64,000 nucleotides of DNA, from NCBI RefSeq assembly GCF_020687825.1, contig NZ_JAJEWP010000001.1, positions 1,768,998 to 1,832,997 on the forward strand, given 5' to 3'. Within the stretch, counting starts at the first letter, position 1; each line of letters opens with the position of its first letter. The notes below the pieces were generated by a model. It had not been told where the DNA came from. It saw only the letters and a list, made by a program, of their open reading frames with translations, and ran no database searches. Shown here piece after piece: positions 19,830 through 27,462 of the stretch. A program made the position numbers and the translations under genes. The stretch comes from Fluctibacter halophilus. Its GTDB lineage: Bacteria; Pseudomonadota; Gammaproteobacteria; Enterobacterales; Alteromonadaceae.

Positions 19830-20380
19830 AAAAAACACTGATTGCGACAACGTTGTTGGGTTTCCTGTCCCTGCCTGCACTGGCTGCAGACTATGTGATT
19901 GATACCAAAGGCGCCCATGCCTCGATCAACTTCAAGATCAAACACCTGGGTTACTCATGGCTGACCGGCCGCTTCAATACTTTCGACGGTACCTTCAGCT
20001 ATGACAAGGCCAATCCCGGTGCTGCCAAAGTGGTGGTTAACATTGACACGGCCAGCATTGACAGCAACCACGCCGAGCGTGACAAGCACATTCGCAGCGA
20101 TGATTTTCTGGATGTGAATCAATTTCCAAAAGCCAAGTTTGTCAGCACCAACATCACCGATAACGGCGACGGTACACTGGTAGTCGCGGGCGATTTGACC
20201 TTACACGGTGTGACCAAGTCAGTGACCATCGATGCGTATAAAATTGGTGAGGGTGAGGACCCGTGGGGCGGATATCGTGCCGGCTTCTCAGGCACCACGC
20301 AGCTGACGCTGGCCGACTTTAACATTAACGGTCCGGCAACCATTGATCTGGATCTGCACATTGAGGGTATAAAGCAGTAA
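19826..20380 (+). CDS. YceI-family periplasmic lipid-binding protein
   Basis: A 184-residue exported protein with a clear signal peptide (MKKTLIATTLLGFLSLPALA, cut before ADY). It adopts the lipocalin-like YceI beta barrel that binds isoprenoid or polyprenyl lipids. Family features include YVIDTKGAHASINFKIKHLG and DDFLDVNQFPKAKF. The ATG at 19826 overlaps the cytochrome b561 stop, and the ribosome site AAAGGAAGAG lies inside that gene. Confidence 0.92.
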   Translation: MKKTLIATTLLGFLSLPALAADYVIDTKGAHASINFKIKHLGYSWLTGRFNTFDGTFSYDKANPGAAKVVVNIDTASIDSNHAERDKHIRSDDFLDVNQFPKAKFVSTNITDNGDGTLVVAGDLTLHGVTKSVTIDAYKIGEGEDPWGGYRAGFSGTTQLTLADFNINGPATIDLDLHIEGIKQ

Positions 20381-20397
20381 CACTTCCCCTTGTGTTG

Positions 20398-20427
20398 AGC
20401 CCGCTCCAGTTGTGCGGGCTTTTTTTA
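20398..20427 (+). terminator. Terminator after yceI
   Basis: AGCCCGC (20398-20404) pairs with GCGGGCT (20414-20420), followed by seven T. It reaches the stop codon of the convergent GGDEF gene. Confidence 0.88.
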
Positions 20428-21168
20428 TTCGCTGAATACCCTGTTCCGACCGCCCTGTTTGCTGCGATACAGCAAGCCATCGACCCGGTCCAGGGTGGTA
20501 TCGAGATCTTCACACTCGCGGTAGGCTGTGCAGCCGAAACTGGCGCTGATCCCCTCAGGTAATTCGAAATCGAACTGACTGATGGCCTGTCGTATTCGCT
20601 CTGCCAGCTTGGTCGCCGCTGCCAGCTCGGTGCCACAACAACCAATTAAAAATTCTTCCCCACCCCAACGGATCAGAATGTCACTGCGACGGCTGTGGCG
20701 ATGAACAATTTCCATCACCCGCTTAAGGACGTTGTCGCCCACACCGTGACCGTGGGTGTCATTAATGCGCTTAAAATGGTCGATATCAAACATGATCAAC
20801 GACAGAGGGACTTTGTGCAGATTGGCGCGTACCACTTCGGTATCCAACAATTCCTGGCCCTTGCGCCGGTTGAACGCACTGACCAGTGCATCGGTATTGG
20901 CCTCAGTGATTTTGTTGCGCATTTCACGCTGACGTCGCAGCACGTACAACCCCAGATACAACGACATCAGGGCCAGACTCAGGATCACATTGCCCACTGG
21001 CGCCCACTGCTCATCATGCAACAACTGCAGTAGCCACTGTGCGCCGTCGTACTGCCCGATCATAAACCAGGTAACTGCAAAGGCCGCCAGCAACAAGGTG
21101 GTATCCAGCCAGACGATACGTTCGCCAGCCGGAAATTGCTTGAAGAAATGTAACAGCGCTTTATTCAC
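20425..21168 (-). CDS. Membrane-anchored diguanylate cyclase (GGDEF)
   Basis: A 247-residue protein with two N-terminal transmembrane helices (about 22-42 and 55-80), then a GGDEF domain that makes cyclic di-GMP from GTP. The active site RWGGEEF is intact, and an RxxD inhibitory I-site (RRSD) sits five residues upstream, so product feedback is likely. MFDIDHFKRINDTHGH carries the metal- and substrate-binding residues. I chose GTG at 21168, with AGGGAA upstream; a TTG start at 21243 is possible. No sensory domain beyond the membrane part is present. Confidence 0.88.
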   Translation of the reverse strand: MNKALLHFFKQFPAGERIVWLDTTLLLAAFAVTWFMIGQYDGAQWLLQLLHDEQWAPVGNVILSLALMSLYLGLYVLRRQREMRNKITEANTDALVSAFNRRKGQELLDTEVVRANLHKVPLSLIMFDIDHFKRINDTHGHGVGDNVLKRVMEIVHRHSRRSDILIRWGGEEFLIGCCGTELAAATKLAERIRQAISQFDFELPEGISASFGCTAYRECEDLDTTLDRVDGLLYRSKQGGRNRVFSE

Positions 21169-21363
21169 AGTGTTCCCTGTTGTTATTGTATGGGGCGAAA
21201 ACAGCTGTACTGGCAAGAAAATTGACAGTCCAGGGCCGTTCAAGACACCCTTTAACCCGGTATTATCGGCACAACGCCAAAAAACTGTCTGTTTTTTGCG
21301 TCATTGGCGCTAATTTGCAACTTTAATGCCACCATTTGATGAATTTTTCAGCAAGGAGTCGCG

Positions 21364-22065
21364 ATGCGTACCATCGGTTTGATTGGCGGAATGAGCTGGG
21401 AATCCAGCATCAGTTACTATCAGGGATTAAACACGGGTGTCCAGCAGCGCCTCGGAGGCCTGCACAGTGCCAAGGTGATCCTGCACAGCCTCGACTTTGC
21501 GCCGATTGCCGACGCCCAGCGCAACCAGGACTGGGACCGTGCCGCCCACCCCCTGATCGCGGCTGCCAAGGGGCTACGGCTGGCTGGCGCGGAGGGGATC
21601 ATGATTGGTACCAATACCATGCACGTGGTGGCAGATAAGGTTCAACAAGCGGCGGCGCTGCCATTGCTGCACATTGCCGATGCGGTGGGTCAGGCACTGC
21701 GGGACGATAACATCAGCACCGTAGGACTGCTGGGCACCCGGTTTACCATGACCCTGCCCTTTTACCGTGACCACCTCAAAACCCACTATGGCATTGACAC
21801 GCTGGTACCCGACGAGGACGACCAACAAAAGGTACATGATGTTATCTATCAGGAACTGTGTGTTGGCCGCATTGAAGCGACATCAAAGCAGGCCTATCTG
21901 GCGGTGTGTGACAGACTGGCGCAACGGGGCGCACAGGGGATCATACTGGGCTGTACCGAAATCGGTCTTTTGATCAACCAGCAGGATACGCCGCTGGCAC
22001 TGTACGACAGCGCCCAATTGCACGTGGACTACGCCCTCGACTGGGCATTGTCATCGCAAAATTGA
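21364..22065 (+). CDS. Aspartate/glutamate racemase family protein (YgeA-like)
   Basis: A 233-residue cytosolic PLP-independent racemase. The N-terminus MRTIGLIGGMSWESSISYY and the motifs GTNTMHVVAD and ILGCTEIGLL closely follow E. coli YgeA (EcL-DER). The catalytic pair is Thr83 and Cys197 rather than two cysteines; as I recall, the same Thr/Cys pair is reported for EcL-DER, which racemises the L forms of Asp and Glu. Here it would supply D-amino acids or act in their turnover. AAGGAG precedes the ATG. Confidence 0.88.
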   Translation: MRTIGLIGGMSWESSISYYQGLNTGVQQRLGGLHSAKVILHSLDFAPIADAQRNQDWDRAAHPLIAAAKGLRLAGAEGIMIGTNTMHVVADKVQQAAALPLLHIADAVGQALRDDNISTVGLLGTRFTMTLPFYRDHLKTHYGIDTLVPDEDDQQKVHDVIYQELCVGRIEATSKQAYLAVCDRLAQRGAQGIILGCTEIGLLINQQDTPLALYDSAQLHVDYALDWALSSQN

Positions 22066-22079
22066 GCAGGCATTAAAAA

Positions 22080-22097
22080 GGCCACCCGAAGGTGGCC
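22080..22097. terminator. Hairpin terminator between racemase gene and TonB-receptor remnant
   Basis: GGCCACC (22080-22086) pairs with GGTGGCC (22091-22097) over a CGAA tetraloop, 15 bases past the racemase stop. The T tract on the plus strand is weak, but the A-run at 22075-22079 gives a T-run on the minus strand. Confidence 0.65.
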
Positions 22098-22124
22098 AAT
22101 CACTCTTCACGGAACCCGTGACAC

Positions 22125-22436
22125 TTAGTAGAAGGTGTAGTCCAGACGTACAGTCAGGCTACGGCCTTCCAGATACTCAATGTATTGCTGAGCCGTGGTA
22201 TTGTCCGTGCTGCGGCTACGGGCGTTACGGTATTTAACCGCTTCTTTATCAAACACGTTGTTCAAATGAACACTGAGTTTGATGTCATCCGACACATCAA
22301 CACGACCTGACAGGTTGAAGTAGCTGTAGGAAGGTACAACGTCTTCATCACGCACGTTGAAATGGGTTTTGTATTCACCGTAGTAGGAGTAATCCATCCG
22401 CACGTAGGCTTGTTTACCGAACAGGTCATAGCCTTT
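22125..22436 (-). pseudogene. C-terminal fragment of a TonB-dependent receptor
   Basis: About 104 residues from KGYDLFGKQAYVRMDYSYYG to the terminal LTVRLDYTFY, with NLSGRVDVSDDIKLSVHLNNVFDKEAVKY, are the last beta strands and C-terminal aromatic of a TonB-dependent outer-membrane receptor. No plug or earlier barrel is present; upstream the frame runs into unrelated sequence. Native proteins of this kind are 700-1000 residues. It is a deletion remnant next to another remnant in the opposite orientation. Confidence 0.75.
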
Positions 22437-22445
22437 AAATAAACA

Positions 22446-22538
22446 GAACGCACATACAACGAAGGCAAGCATGTGACCAACTGCACCGGCGGAGTGACGA
22501 ACGAGGTGAACGATGATCAATTTTCCATCACAGTCTGA
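22446..22538 (+). pseudogene. Possible C-terminal remnant of an unidentified gene
   Basis: A 30-residue reading (starting ERTYNEGKHVTNCTGG and ending FSITV, then TGA) has protein-like composition but no start codon. It is flanked upstream by an in-frame TAA and by the end of the TonB-receptor fragment on the other strand. It may be the tail of a deleted gene, abutting the receptor remnant at about 22437-22445. Identity is unknown and the call is tentative. Confidence 0.3.
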
Positions 22539-22627
22539 CAAACGCTGTTACATCTCGGCGTGGAACCGGGCGTGTTTTTACTGCATCTTATGTGCATGAC
22601 GAACACCCGCCGACACGGAGACTGGCG

Positions 22628-23269
22628 ATGATGACAATGACACGACTATTGCGTGAAAACACCGGCTTTCTGGCCGTATTACTGCTGATCTTTGCTTCGC
22701 GCAGCAGCATTGCTGATTGGTACGAAGTGCCTTCCGGCTCGATGCAGCCGACCATTGTGGAAGGCGATCGAATACTGGTCGATAAAATGGCTTACCGCCT
22801 CGACATTCCGTTTACCAACGTGAGCCTGGCCCACTTTGCCGACCCGCAGCGGGGTGACATTGTGGTGTTCGAATCCGAAGCGGCCGACGAGCGTTTGGTG
22901 AAACGTGTGATTGGTGTGGCCGGTGACACCTTATCGATGCGCAACAACCGTCTGTGGCTCAACGGCGAGCCACTCCAGTACGATGCCATCGAGAGCAAAA
23001 CCCAATATGTTGAAGCCTTGCCGGATGCCCCGCACCGTATCCTGCTGCAGCCGCCAGCCTCCCAATTGCAATCTTTCGGTACCGTAACCGTACCTGAGGG
23101 CCATGTGCTGGTACTGGGAGATAACCGGAATAACAGTGCCGACTCGCGGGTATACGGCTTTGTGCCCTTGGTTGAAATCCAGGGTCGCGCCCATCGGGTA
23201 CTGATTTCGTTCGATACCGAGCACTTTCTCAGCCCGCGCCAGGAGCGCATATGGAAAGAATTAATTTAA
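22628..23269 (+). CDS. lepB: Signal peptidase I
   Basis: A 213-residue type I leader peptidase that removes signal peptides at the periplasmic face. The catalytic Ser is in VPSGSMQPTI (about residue 40) and the general-base Lys in ERLVKRVIGVAGD (about 94). The box GHVLVLGDNRNNSADSRVYGFVP completes the S26 motifs. One N-terminal transmembrane segment anchors it. It is not next to lepA or rnc, so it is likely an additional signal peptidase. The ATG at 22628 follows GGAG; ATG at 22631 is also possible. Confidence 0.92.
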   Translation: MMTMTRLLRENTGFLAVLLLIFASRSSIADWYEVPSGSMQPTIVEGDRILVDKMAYRLDIPFTNVSLAHFADPQRGDIVVFESEAADERLVKRVIGVAGDTLSMRNNRLWLNGEPLQYDAIESKTQYVEALPDAPHRILLQPPASQLQSFGTVTVPEGHVLVLGDNRNNSADSRVYGFVPLVEIQGRAHRVLISFDTEHFLSPRQERIWKELI

Positions 23270-23470
23270 CAATTTCAACTAGTTATAAATTAATTTGGTT
23301 TTTTTGCCAAAAACACTGTTGAAAAAATCACGCCCTATCCACACATACAAGTTGTCGGCGCCGGAATCGGGTCGACACCACCGGGCAACATGGCCCACTA
23401 ACGTTTAATCGGTTGTTGCCGCACAAGCGGGATAACCAACACATATTGCTTAATGCATGAGGATATGACT

Positions 23471-23911
23471 ATGCGTAATATCGATCTGTCTCCACTTTAC
23501 CGTTCTTTCATTGGCTTTGATCACCTGGCATCGATGATTGATGCAGCGTCCCGTAACGAAAAACAAGCCAGTTATCCGCCCTACAACATTGAGTTGCTGG
23601 CGGAAGACAAATACCGAATTACCATGGCTGTGGCCGGCTTTTCCCGCGACGATATCGAAATTGAAGTGCAGGAAAACACCTTACAGGTCACCGGCAAGAA
23701 AGACAGCAAAGACGAAGAACGCAAGTTTTTGCACAAAGGCATTTCCGAGCGCAATTTTGAGCGCAAGTTCCAGTTGGGCGACCACGTGAAAGTGCTCGCA
23801 GCGGATCTGGAAAACGGCCTGCTACACATTGATCTGGAGCGCGTAATCCCTGAAGCGAAAAAGCCGCGCAAGATTGAAATCGGCAGCAACCTGTTGGAAA
23901 ACAACGGCTAA
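23471..23911 (+). CDS. Small heat shock protein, Hsp20/IbpA type
   Basis: A 146-residue cytosolic holdase chaperone that binds unfolding proteins under heat or oxidative stress. The alpha-crystallin domain covers about 35-130 (YPPYNIELLAEDKYRITMAVAGF, then the conserved ISERNFERKFQLGDHV, close to E. coli IbpA/IbpB). The ATG at 23471 follows GAGGATATGACT. The 200-base upstream region contains no gene; heat regulation is likely, but I could not assign a sigma-32 promoter. Confidence 0.93.
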   Translation: MRNIDLSPLYRSFIGFDHLASMIDAASRNEKQASYPPYNIELLAEDKYRITMAVAGFSRDDIEIEVQENTLQVTGKKDSKDEERKFLHKGISERNFERKFQLGDHVKVLAADLENGLLHIDLERVIPEAKKPRKIEIGSNLLENNG

Positions 23912-23954
23912 CCTGCCCTGGTAAATGTGTGAATTTTCTCCTGTTGTTATGACA

Positions 23955-23979
23955 AAGGCGCCGCAAGGCGCCTTTTTTT
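23955..23979 (+). terminator. Terminator after the small heat shock gene
   Basis: AAGGCGCC (23955-23962) and GGCGCC (23967-23972) close over GCAA, followed by seven T. Confidence 0.92.
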
Positions 23980-23985
23980 ATGGGT

Positions 23986-24120
23986 GCTAATCGACAGGGC
24001 GCTCTGGCCCTGCGATTAGCGCAAGTTGAGTCAGGCCGCCTGACTATGTCCACAACACACAGCATGCGCAAGGGTGAGCACCGGTCGCGTCAGCGATGAG
24101 GGGTGACTTAACGTCACGCC
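23986..24120. repeat. Run of hairpins in a gene-free region
   Basis: The gene-free stretch 23912-24570 begins with several consecutive stem-loops. 23986-24020 is a strong one (GCTAATCG-CAGGGC paired with GCCCTG-CGATTAGC). 24030-24044 is GTCAGGC-C-GCCTGAC. 24103-24117 is GTGAC-TTAAC-GTCAC. No ORF here has protein-like composition. The style resembles the hairpin chain at 63.7-64 kb. Confidence 0.6.
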
Positions 24121-24146
24121 GAGAGGCGCGCAACGACGCGAAAGGA
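24116..24146 (+). repeat. 31-base direct repeat, copy 1
   Basis: Begins ACGCCGAGAGGCGCGCAACG. It matches 24463-24493 with three mismatches in 31 bases. The following 24147-24200 (CGCGGCTGG, then GTACTTCGATACC) also has loosely related sequence near 63.5 kb, so this is part of a degenerate dispersed element. Confidence 0.7.
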
Positions 24147-24462
24147 CGTCGCGGCTGGAAACAAACCACAGGGATGTGTTAGTACTTCGATACCAAAACA
24201 TCCAGTAAGCAATTCCACTCGACGAGGAACGGACGACGGTACAGGGTGAACCACGCCCGCAATGAGCGAAAACGTGCAGCTCATTGAGTGGTGAACGGGA
24301 GGACAGAGGACGCCCGACCTGGGCTTTTGCTGAAGGCAGGATGCCGAAAGCACAAAGTACCGGCTGGGTGCGTTACCAGGGATGGGGTATGCCTGAGTTT
24401 TCAAGACGTGTCGACAACGTGATGAATGAGTCTCTATAAGATCTAAGGATTCAACAACAGGG

Positions 24463-24493
24463 ACGCCGAAAGGCGCACAACGACGCGACAGGA
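24463..24493 (+). repeat. 31-base direct repeat, copy 2
   Basis: Begins ACGCCGAAAGGCGCACAACG, the second copy of the element at 24116-24146. The 316 bases between the copies contain no recognisable gene. Confidence 0.7.
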
Positions 24494-24570
24494 ATGATAC
24501 GATAGCTAGTTCACGGTAAGCCTCTGGCTGCCTGTTGCCTTTTTACTCAAATGGAATTTGGTTTTTGCGT

Positions 24571-25026
24571 ATGAAAAGAATACTCCTGTGTTGCTCCCTT
24601 ATCGTTCCTGGCATAGGGTATAGCTGTCCCGAACTGGCCGGAACGTGGCAGTCTTCCGCACAAAAGTTTGAATCCTTCAACAAGCGTTGGGCAAACGTCG
24701 ATCCTGATGCCTGGTCCTTTATGACCCAAACCCAGGGCCACGAAGTTATCGACTTCACCACGAAGGGCACGATGATGATTTCCACGCCTGAAATCGACCT
24801 CAGTATGGGTGACAAAACCATAAAAATGCCCGCCAAGCATGAGCTCATTCCCTATGACATTTTGGGTTGCACTGAAACCAGTATCGTTTTGAAGTACGAC
24901 CGATACGGAGAAACTCGCATCTCGCAACTTCATTTCGACAGCGCAGATACCTACTGGGCATATATGGGCACCGCAGGCGGCGATGGCAATAGCCATATCC
25001 GGGAGTATTACACCAAGACGCAATAA
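24571..25026 (+). CDS. Hypothetical exported protein, lipocalin-like
   Basis: A 151-residue protein with a signal peptide (MKRILLCCSLIVPGIGYS, cut near Cys19). The mature part starts CPELAGTWQSSAQ, like the first strand of lipocalin-type domains, followed by beta-rich sequence. The start at 24571 fits the signal peptide; a start 12 codons upstream would spoil it. No function is recognised. It sits alone between repeat-rich DNA and a broken gene. Confidence 0.6.
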   Translation: MKRILLCCSLIVPGIGYSCPELAGTWQSSAQKFESFNKRWANVDPDAWSFMTQTQGHEVIDFTTKGTMMISTPEIDLSMGDKTIKMPAKHELIPYDILGCTETSIVLKYDRYGETRISQLHFDSADTYWAYMGTAGGDGNSHIREYYTKTQ

Positions 25027-25463
25027 CCCGGCTCTCAGTGACGGTGCAATGGGGCAGCAAAGATCTTAGGTACACATTACAGCACCGATGTAGACCTTCC
25101 GAACTGTGCCAGTTACGGTCACGCAATTAGCCAATTTGGAAGGCTACTTTTTTACGCAAGACAAACGTTGGCCATGGGGTCATACAGGCCTGCAGGAAGC
25201 AAGTGAGCGAACAATCGAAAACCATCACTGCCAAGGCGATGCTCTGTTGCAGAGCAATGGGCTCAGTGAGCGATCAGTTCCAGCCATAATTAACAATTCA
25301 TCTGAGCGCCCACGGCTTCTTGGAATGGGGATATATTAAGTGCAGCGGTAACATCATTAGCTGGGCCTTTTTTAGAAGACGCTGAGTGATCTTTTTTCAA
25401 CTACCTGCCTATAAAAGATATCTGTAAAACGTGTCTTTACTGACAACCACCAGAGACATATCA

Positions 25464-26288
25464 ATGAAGAAGATTACAACCCTCCTTGTGGCAATGACCA
25501 TTTGCCTCTTTGCCTTTAGTACAGCATCTGCACAGGATAAAACTGCCTTAGTGCCGCTACCGTCTTTGGATGATTTCACAAAGGGCAAGGATGGCTGGGC
25601 CTTCGGACTGGGGCTTGGTGTTGAGTATGAAACGGCTTACGAAGGCTCAGATGAATTTGGTTTGGAACTTCAGCCTGCTGGAGCAGTACAATGGCGCAAA
25701 GGTGACAATATTTTCTATTTTGCCGGAGAAGCTTTTGGTTGGCGTGGTCTTCGAAACGACCATTAGCTGCTAGAGGCGTTGTTAGGTTTCGAGGAAGGCC
25801 GAGAGGAAGGTGACTCTGATGAAGGCTGGTTAGATGGGCTGGGCGAACAAGACGAGGGCTTTGAATTAGTGATTCAAGCACGTCGCGCATTCACAGAGGA
25901 TTGGCGCTATTGGCTGGTTGGTCGTGTTGTGACGGGTGATGAAGGAAATTTGGGATTATTTGGCGTGGGGCGCCGTTTTGGTGACCAACTTGATGGCACC
26001 GGCCATGAAGTGAATGTCGTCGCAGTTTTTCATGACAGCGAATACGCAAACAAAGGTTTTGGCATAGACTCGATACAAGCAGCCGCTTCTGGTCTGGATG
26101 AAACGACGTTAAGTGGTGGATTACGATCGGTTGGAATTGATTACAGTTTCCGTCACTACTTGAATGAAAATTGGCAGATTTACGGCGAAGCACTTTTTGA
26201 ATACTACAGTAGTGACGTTCGAGAAAGCCCAATCGCAAGAAGCAATTATGAGACCGAAGTCGGTGTCGGATTCATTTACGTGTTTTGA
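25464..26288 (+). pseudogene. MipA/OmpV-family outer membrane protein gene interrupted by an in-frame stop
   Basis: Two pieces in the same frame form one MipA/OmpV protein of about 274 residues. The N-terminal piece has a signal peptide (cut after STASA) and GWAFGLGLGVEYETAYEGSD. An in-frame TAG sits at 25764-25766. The frame then continues through LLEALLGFEEGREEGDSDEGW to the C-terminal GVGFIYVF, which ends in the aromatic residue of outer-membrane barrels. One base change (TAG to TGG, Trp) would restore the frame. The family includes MltA-interacting scaffold and porin-like proteins. Both halves keep good coding quality, so the lesion is recent or a sequencing error. Confidence 0.75.
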
Positions 26289-26354
26289 TACCCGTGTTTG
26301 CCGGGACAAGCGCCGCCATTATAGTTCACAACGTGAACGGCTGCCCGCACCAGC

Positions 26355-26441
26355 GTACCTGAACCGACAAACCTGCTGCTGATGGGGTTAGGACTGGTGT
26401 TGTTCTTTGCCCGGTACCGCAATCGACAACCAGCACGCTGA
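26355..26441 (+). pseudogene. Relic of a PEP-CTERM protein (sorting signal only)
   Basis: A 28-residue reading starts VPEPTNLLLMGLGLVLFF and ends ARYRNRQPAR before TGA. This is a complete PEP-CTERM signal: the PEP motif, a transmembrane helix and an Arg-rich tail, as recognised by exosortase. An in-frame stop lies seven codons upstream and no protein body precedes it, so only the tail of a former gene remains. Confidence 0.7.
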
Positions 26442-26504
26442 GTCGCTACAAGTACCGTTGAACAACGTGCAGCGCTGTTCTCATCCAACCGGTGCTGACC
26501 CGCT

Positions 26505-26559
26505 CGTAAGCGGTTTCCCCTCATTCAAATGGGGCAATCGCCACATCCATTTCACGCCT
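26505..26559. repeat. Dispersed 55-base palindromic repeat, copy 1
   Basis: Aligned with 35953-36007 over its whole length. The shared core is CGGTTTCCC, TCATT, AAATGGGG and later CCACA with ACGCCT at the end. Its palindrome is less perfect than in the second copy. It lies beside the integron cassette segment. Confidence 0.65.
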
Positions 26560-26659
26560 CAATGACAGAGACCAACCCCCTCCCCTGAGCCAGTACAAAT
26601 ATGCTATGTGTGTGCGGAGGAGCAAAAGCCAACTGTTTTTTATCCTTTTAAACGATTTT

Positions 26660-27322
26660 TTATGGGGTTTGGGTGATCACTGCGACAATATAACCCGCAA
26701 TACCAGCCCCCACTATTTTTGACCATCCAACAAATAAAACCCAAAATCCCTTATATAGCTTTTTCTTATTCCTTACATCAACAAATGTCATCCAATTAAT
26801 TTTTATATTATCCATGAATGAATTTGAATATACGCCATAAATACTTGAGTTGCGGTTATAAAATAAATATTTGCAAATGCATTTTTCAATGACTCTATCG
26901 CTCACATCATCTGGGCTAAGAGCTATGTAAAGTATAATGCTATCTTCATTTCTTGCGTAGCGTTCGGATTTGTAGGGATAAATAATAAAAGCAACAGAGC
27001 CTGTACTACTAAATGAAGCTACTAAGGCGGAACCTTTCTCTGCTTCACATGTTGAGCCCTTTTTCTCAGGCGTATCAATTTTTTCAATAACGCCTGTTTT
27101 ATTGGCTCCAGAAGAAAGTTGTACTGTAGCCTCATTTACTGTTTCGTCATGTACTCGGCAAAACATATTAAATGGGTATTTTGTATTTCTTGCGCTCTCA
27201 GCAATTTCTTGAAACTTATTTTTTATCTTTGGTTGCGTAACTAGTCGCCAATTTAATCGGCGTCTATAGAGCTCAAAACTACTTGATGCCAATTTAGATG
27301 ATTCTTTTTTAAGGACTTTCAA
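26660..27322 (-). CDS. Hypothetical integron cassette protein with C-terminal membrane anchor
   Basis: A 220-residue AT-rich ORF with no recognised domain. It is mostly hydrophilic, with one likely transmembrane helix at the C-terminus (VLFVGWSKIVGAGIAGYIV, about 195-215). It starts 27 bases downstream of the attC site on the minus strand, where a cassette ORF should begin. No attC follows its stop, so the end of the cassette or array is lost. Base composition differs from the flanking GC-richer genes, which fits transfer. Confidence 0.6.
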   Translation of the reverse strand: MKVLKKESSKLASSSFELYRRRLNWRLVTQPKIKNKFQEIAESARNTKYPFNMFCRVHDETVNEATVQLSSGANKTGVIEKIDTPEKKGSTCEAEKGSALVASFSSTGSVAFIIYPYKSERYARNEDSIILYIALSPDDVSDRVIEKCICKYLFYNRNSSIYGVYSNSFMDNIKINWMTFVDVRNKKKLYKGFWVLFVGWSKIVGAGIAGYIVAVITQTP

Positions 27323-27348
27323 ATTTATACCTTAGCAGGATTAAACCC

Positions 27349-27453
27349 CATAACGCCGCGTTAAGCGGTGAGTAATAGTTGGCTAAACTTGTGGAGTGGA
27401 GCGAAGCGGAACCGAGCCAACTGTTACGAATCCGCCTTCAACGCCTTGTTATA
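27349..27453 (-). other. Integron attC recombination site
   Basis: An imperfect palindrome of about 105 bases with the attC layout on the minus strand. The outer arm TAACAAGGCGTTGAAGGCGG pairs with CCGCTTAACGCGGCGTTA, with the unpaired bases expected of extrahelical positions. The inner arm GTAACAGTTGGCT pairs with AGCCAACTATTAC (one mismatch), and a loop of about 30 bases follows. It lies between two minus-strand ORFs, ten bases past the stop of one and 27 before the start of the next, exactly as in cassette arrays. Confidence 0.88.
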
Positions 27454-27462
27454 CATTTTTAC

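Noticed and set aside
21364-22065. Apparent loss of the first catalytic cysteine in the Asp/Glu racemase.
   Set aside because: The YgeA-like group is known to use a Thr/Cys pair; Thr83 and Cys197 are both present here.
23270-23470. A sigma-32 promoter candidate (TTGAAA with CCCTAT) before the small heat shock gene.
   Set aside because: The spacing between the two elements is only about eight bases, too short for sigma-32.
24114-24404. A 96-codon minus-strand ORF in the repeat-rich block.
   Set aside because: It spans the degenerate repeat element and has no protein-like features or ribosome site.
25106-25339. A 77-codon plus-strand ORF between the lipocalin-like gene and the mipA relic.
   Set aside because: No start signal and no recognisable protein features. 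The 436-base spacer 25027-25463 otherwise shows nothing.
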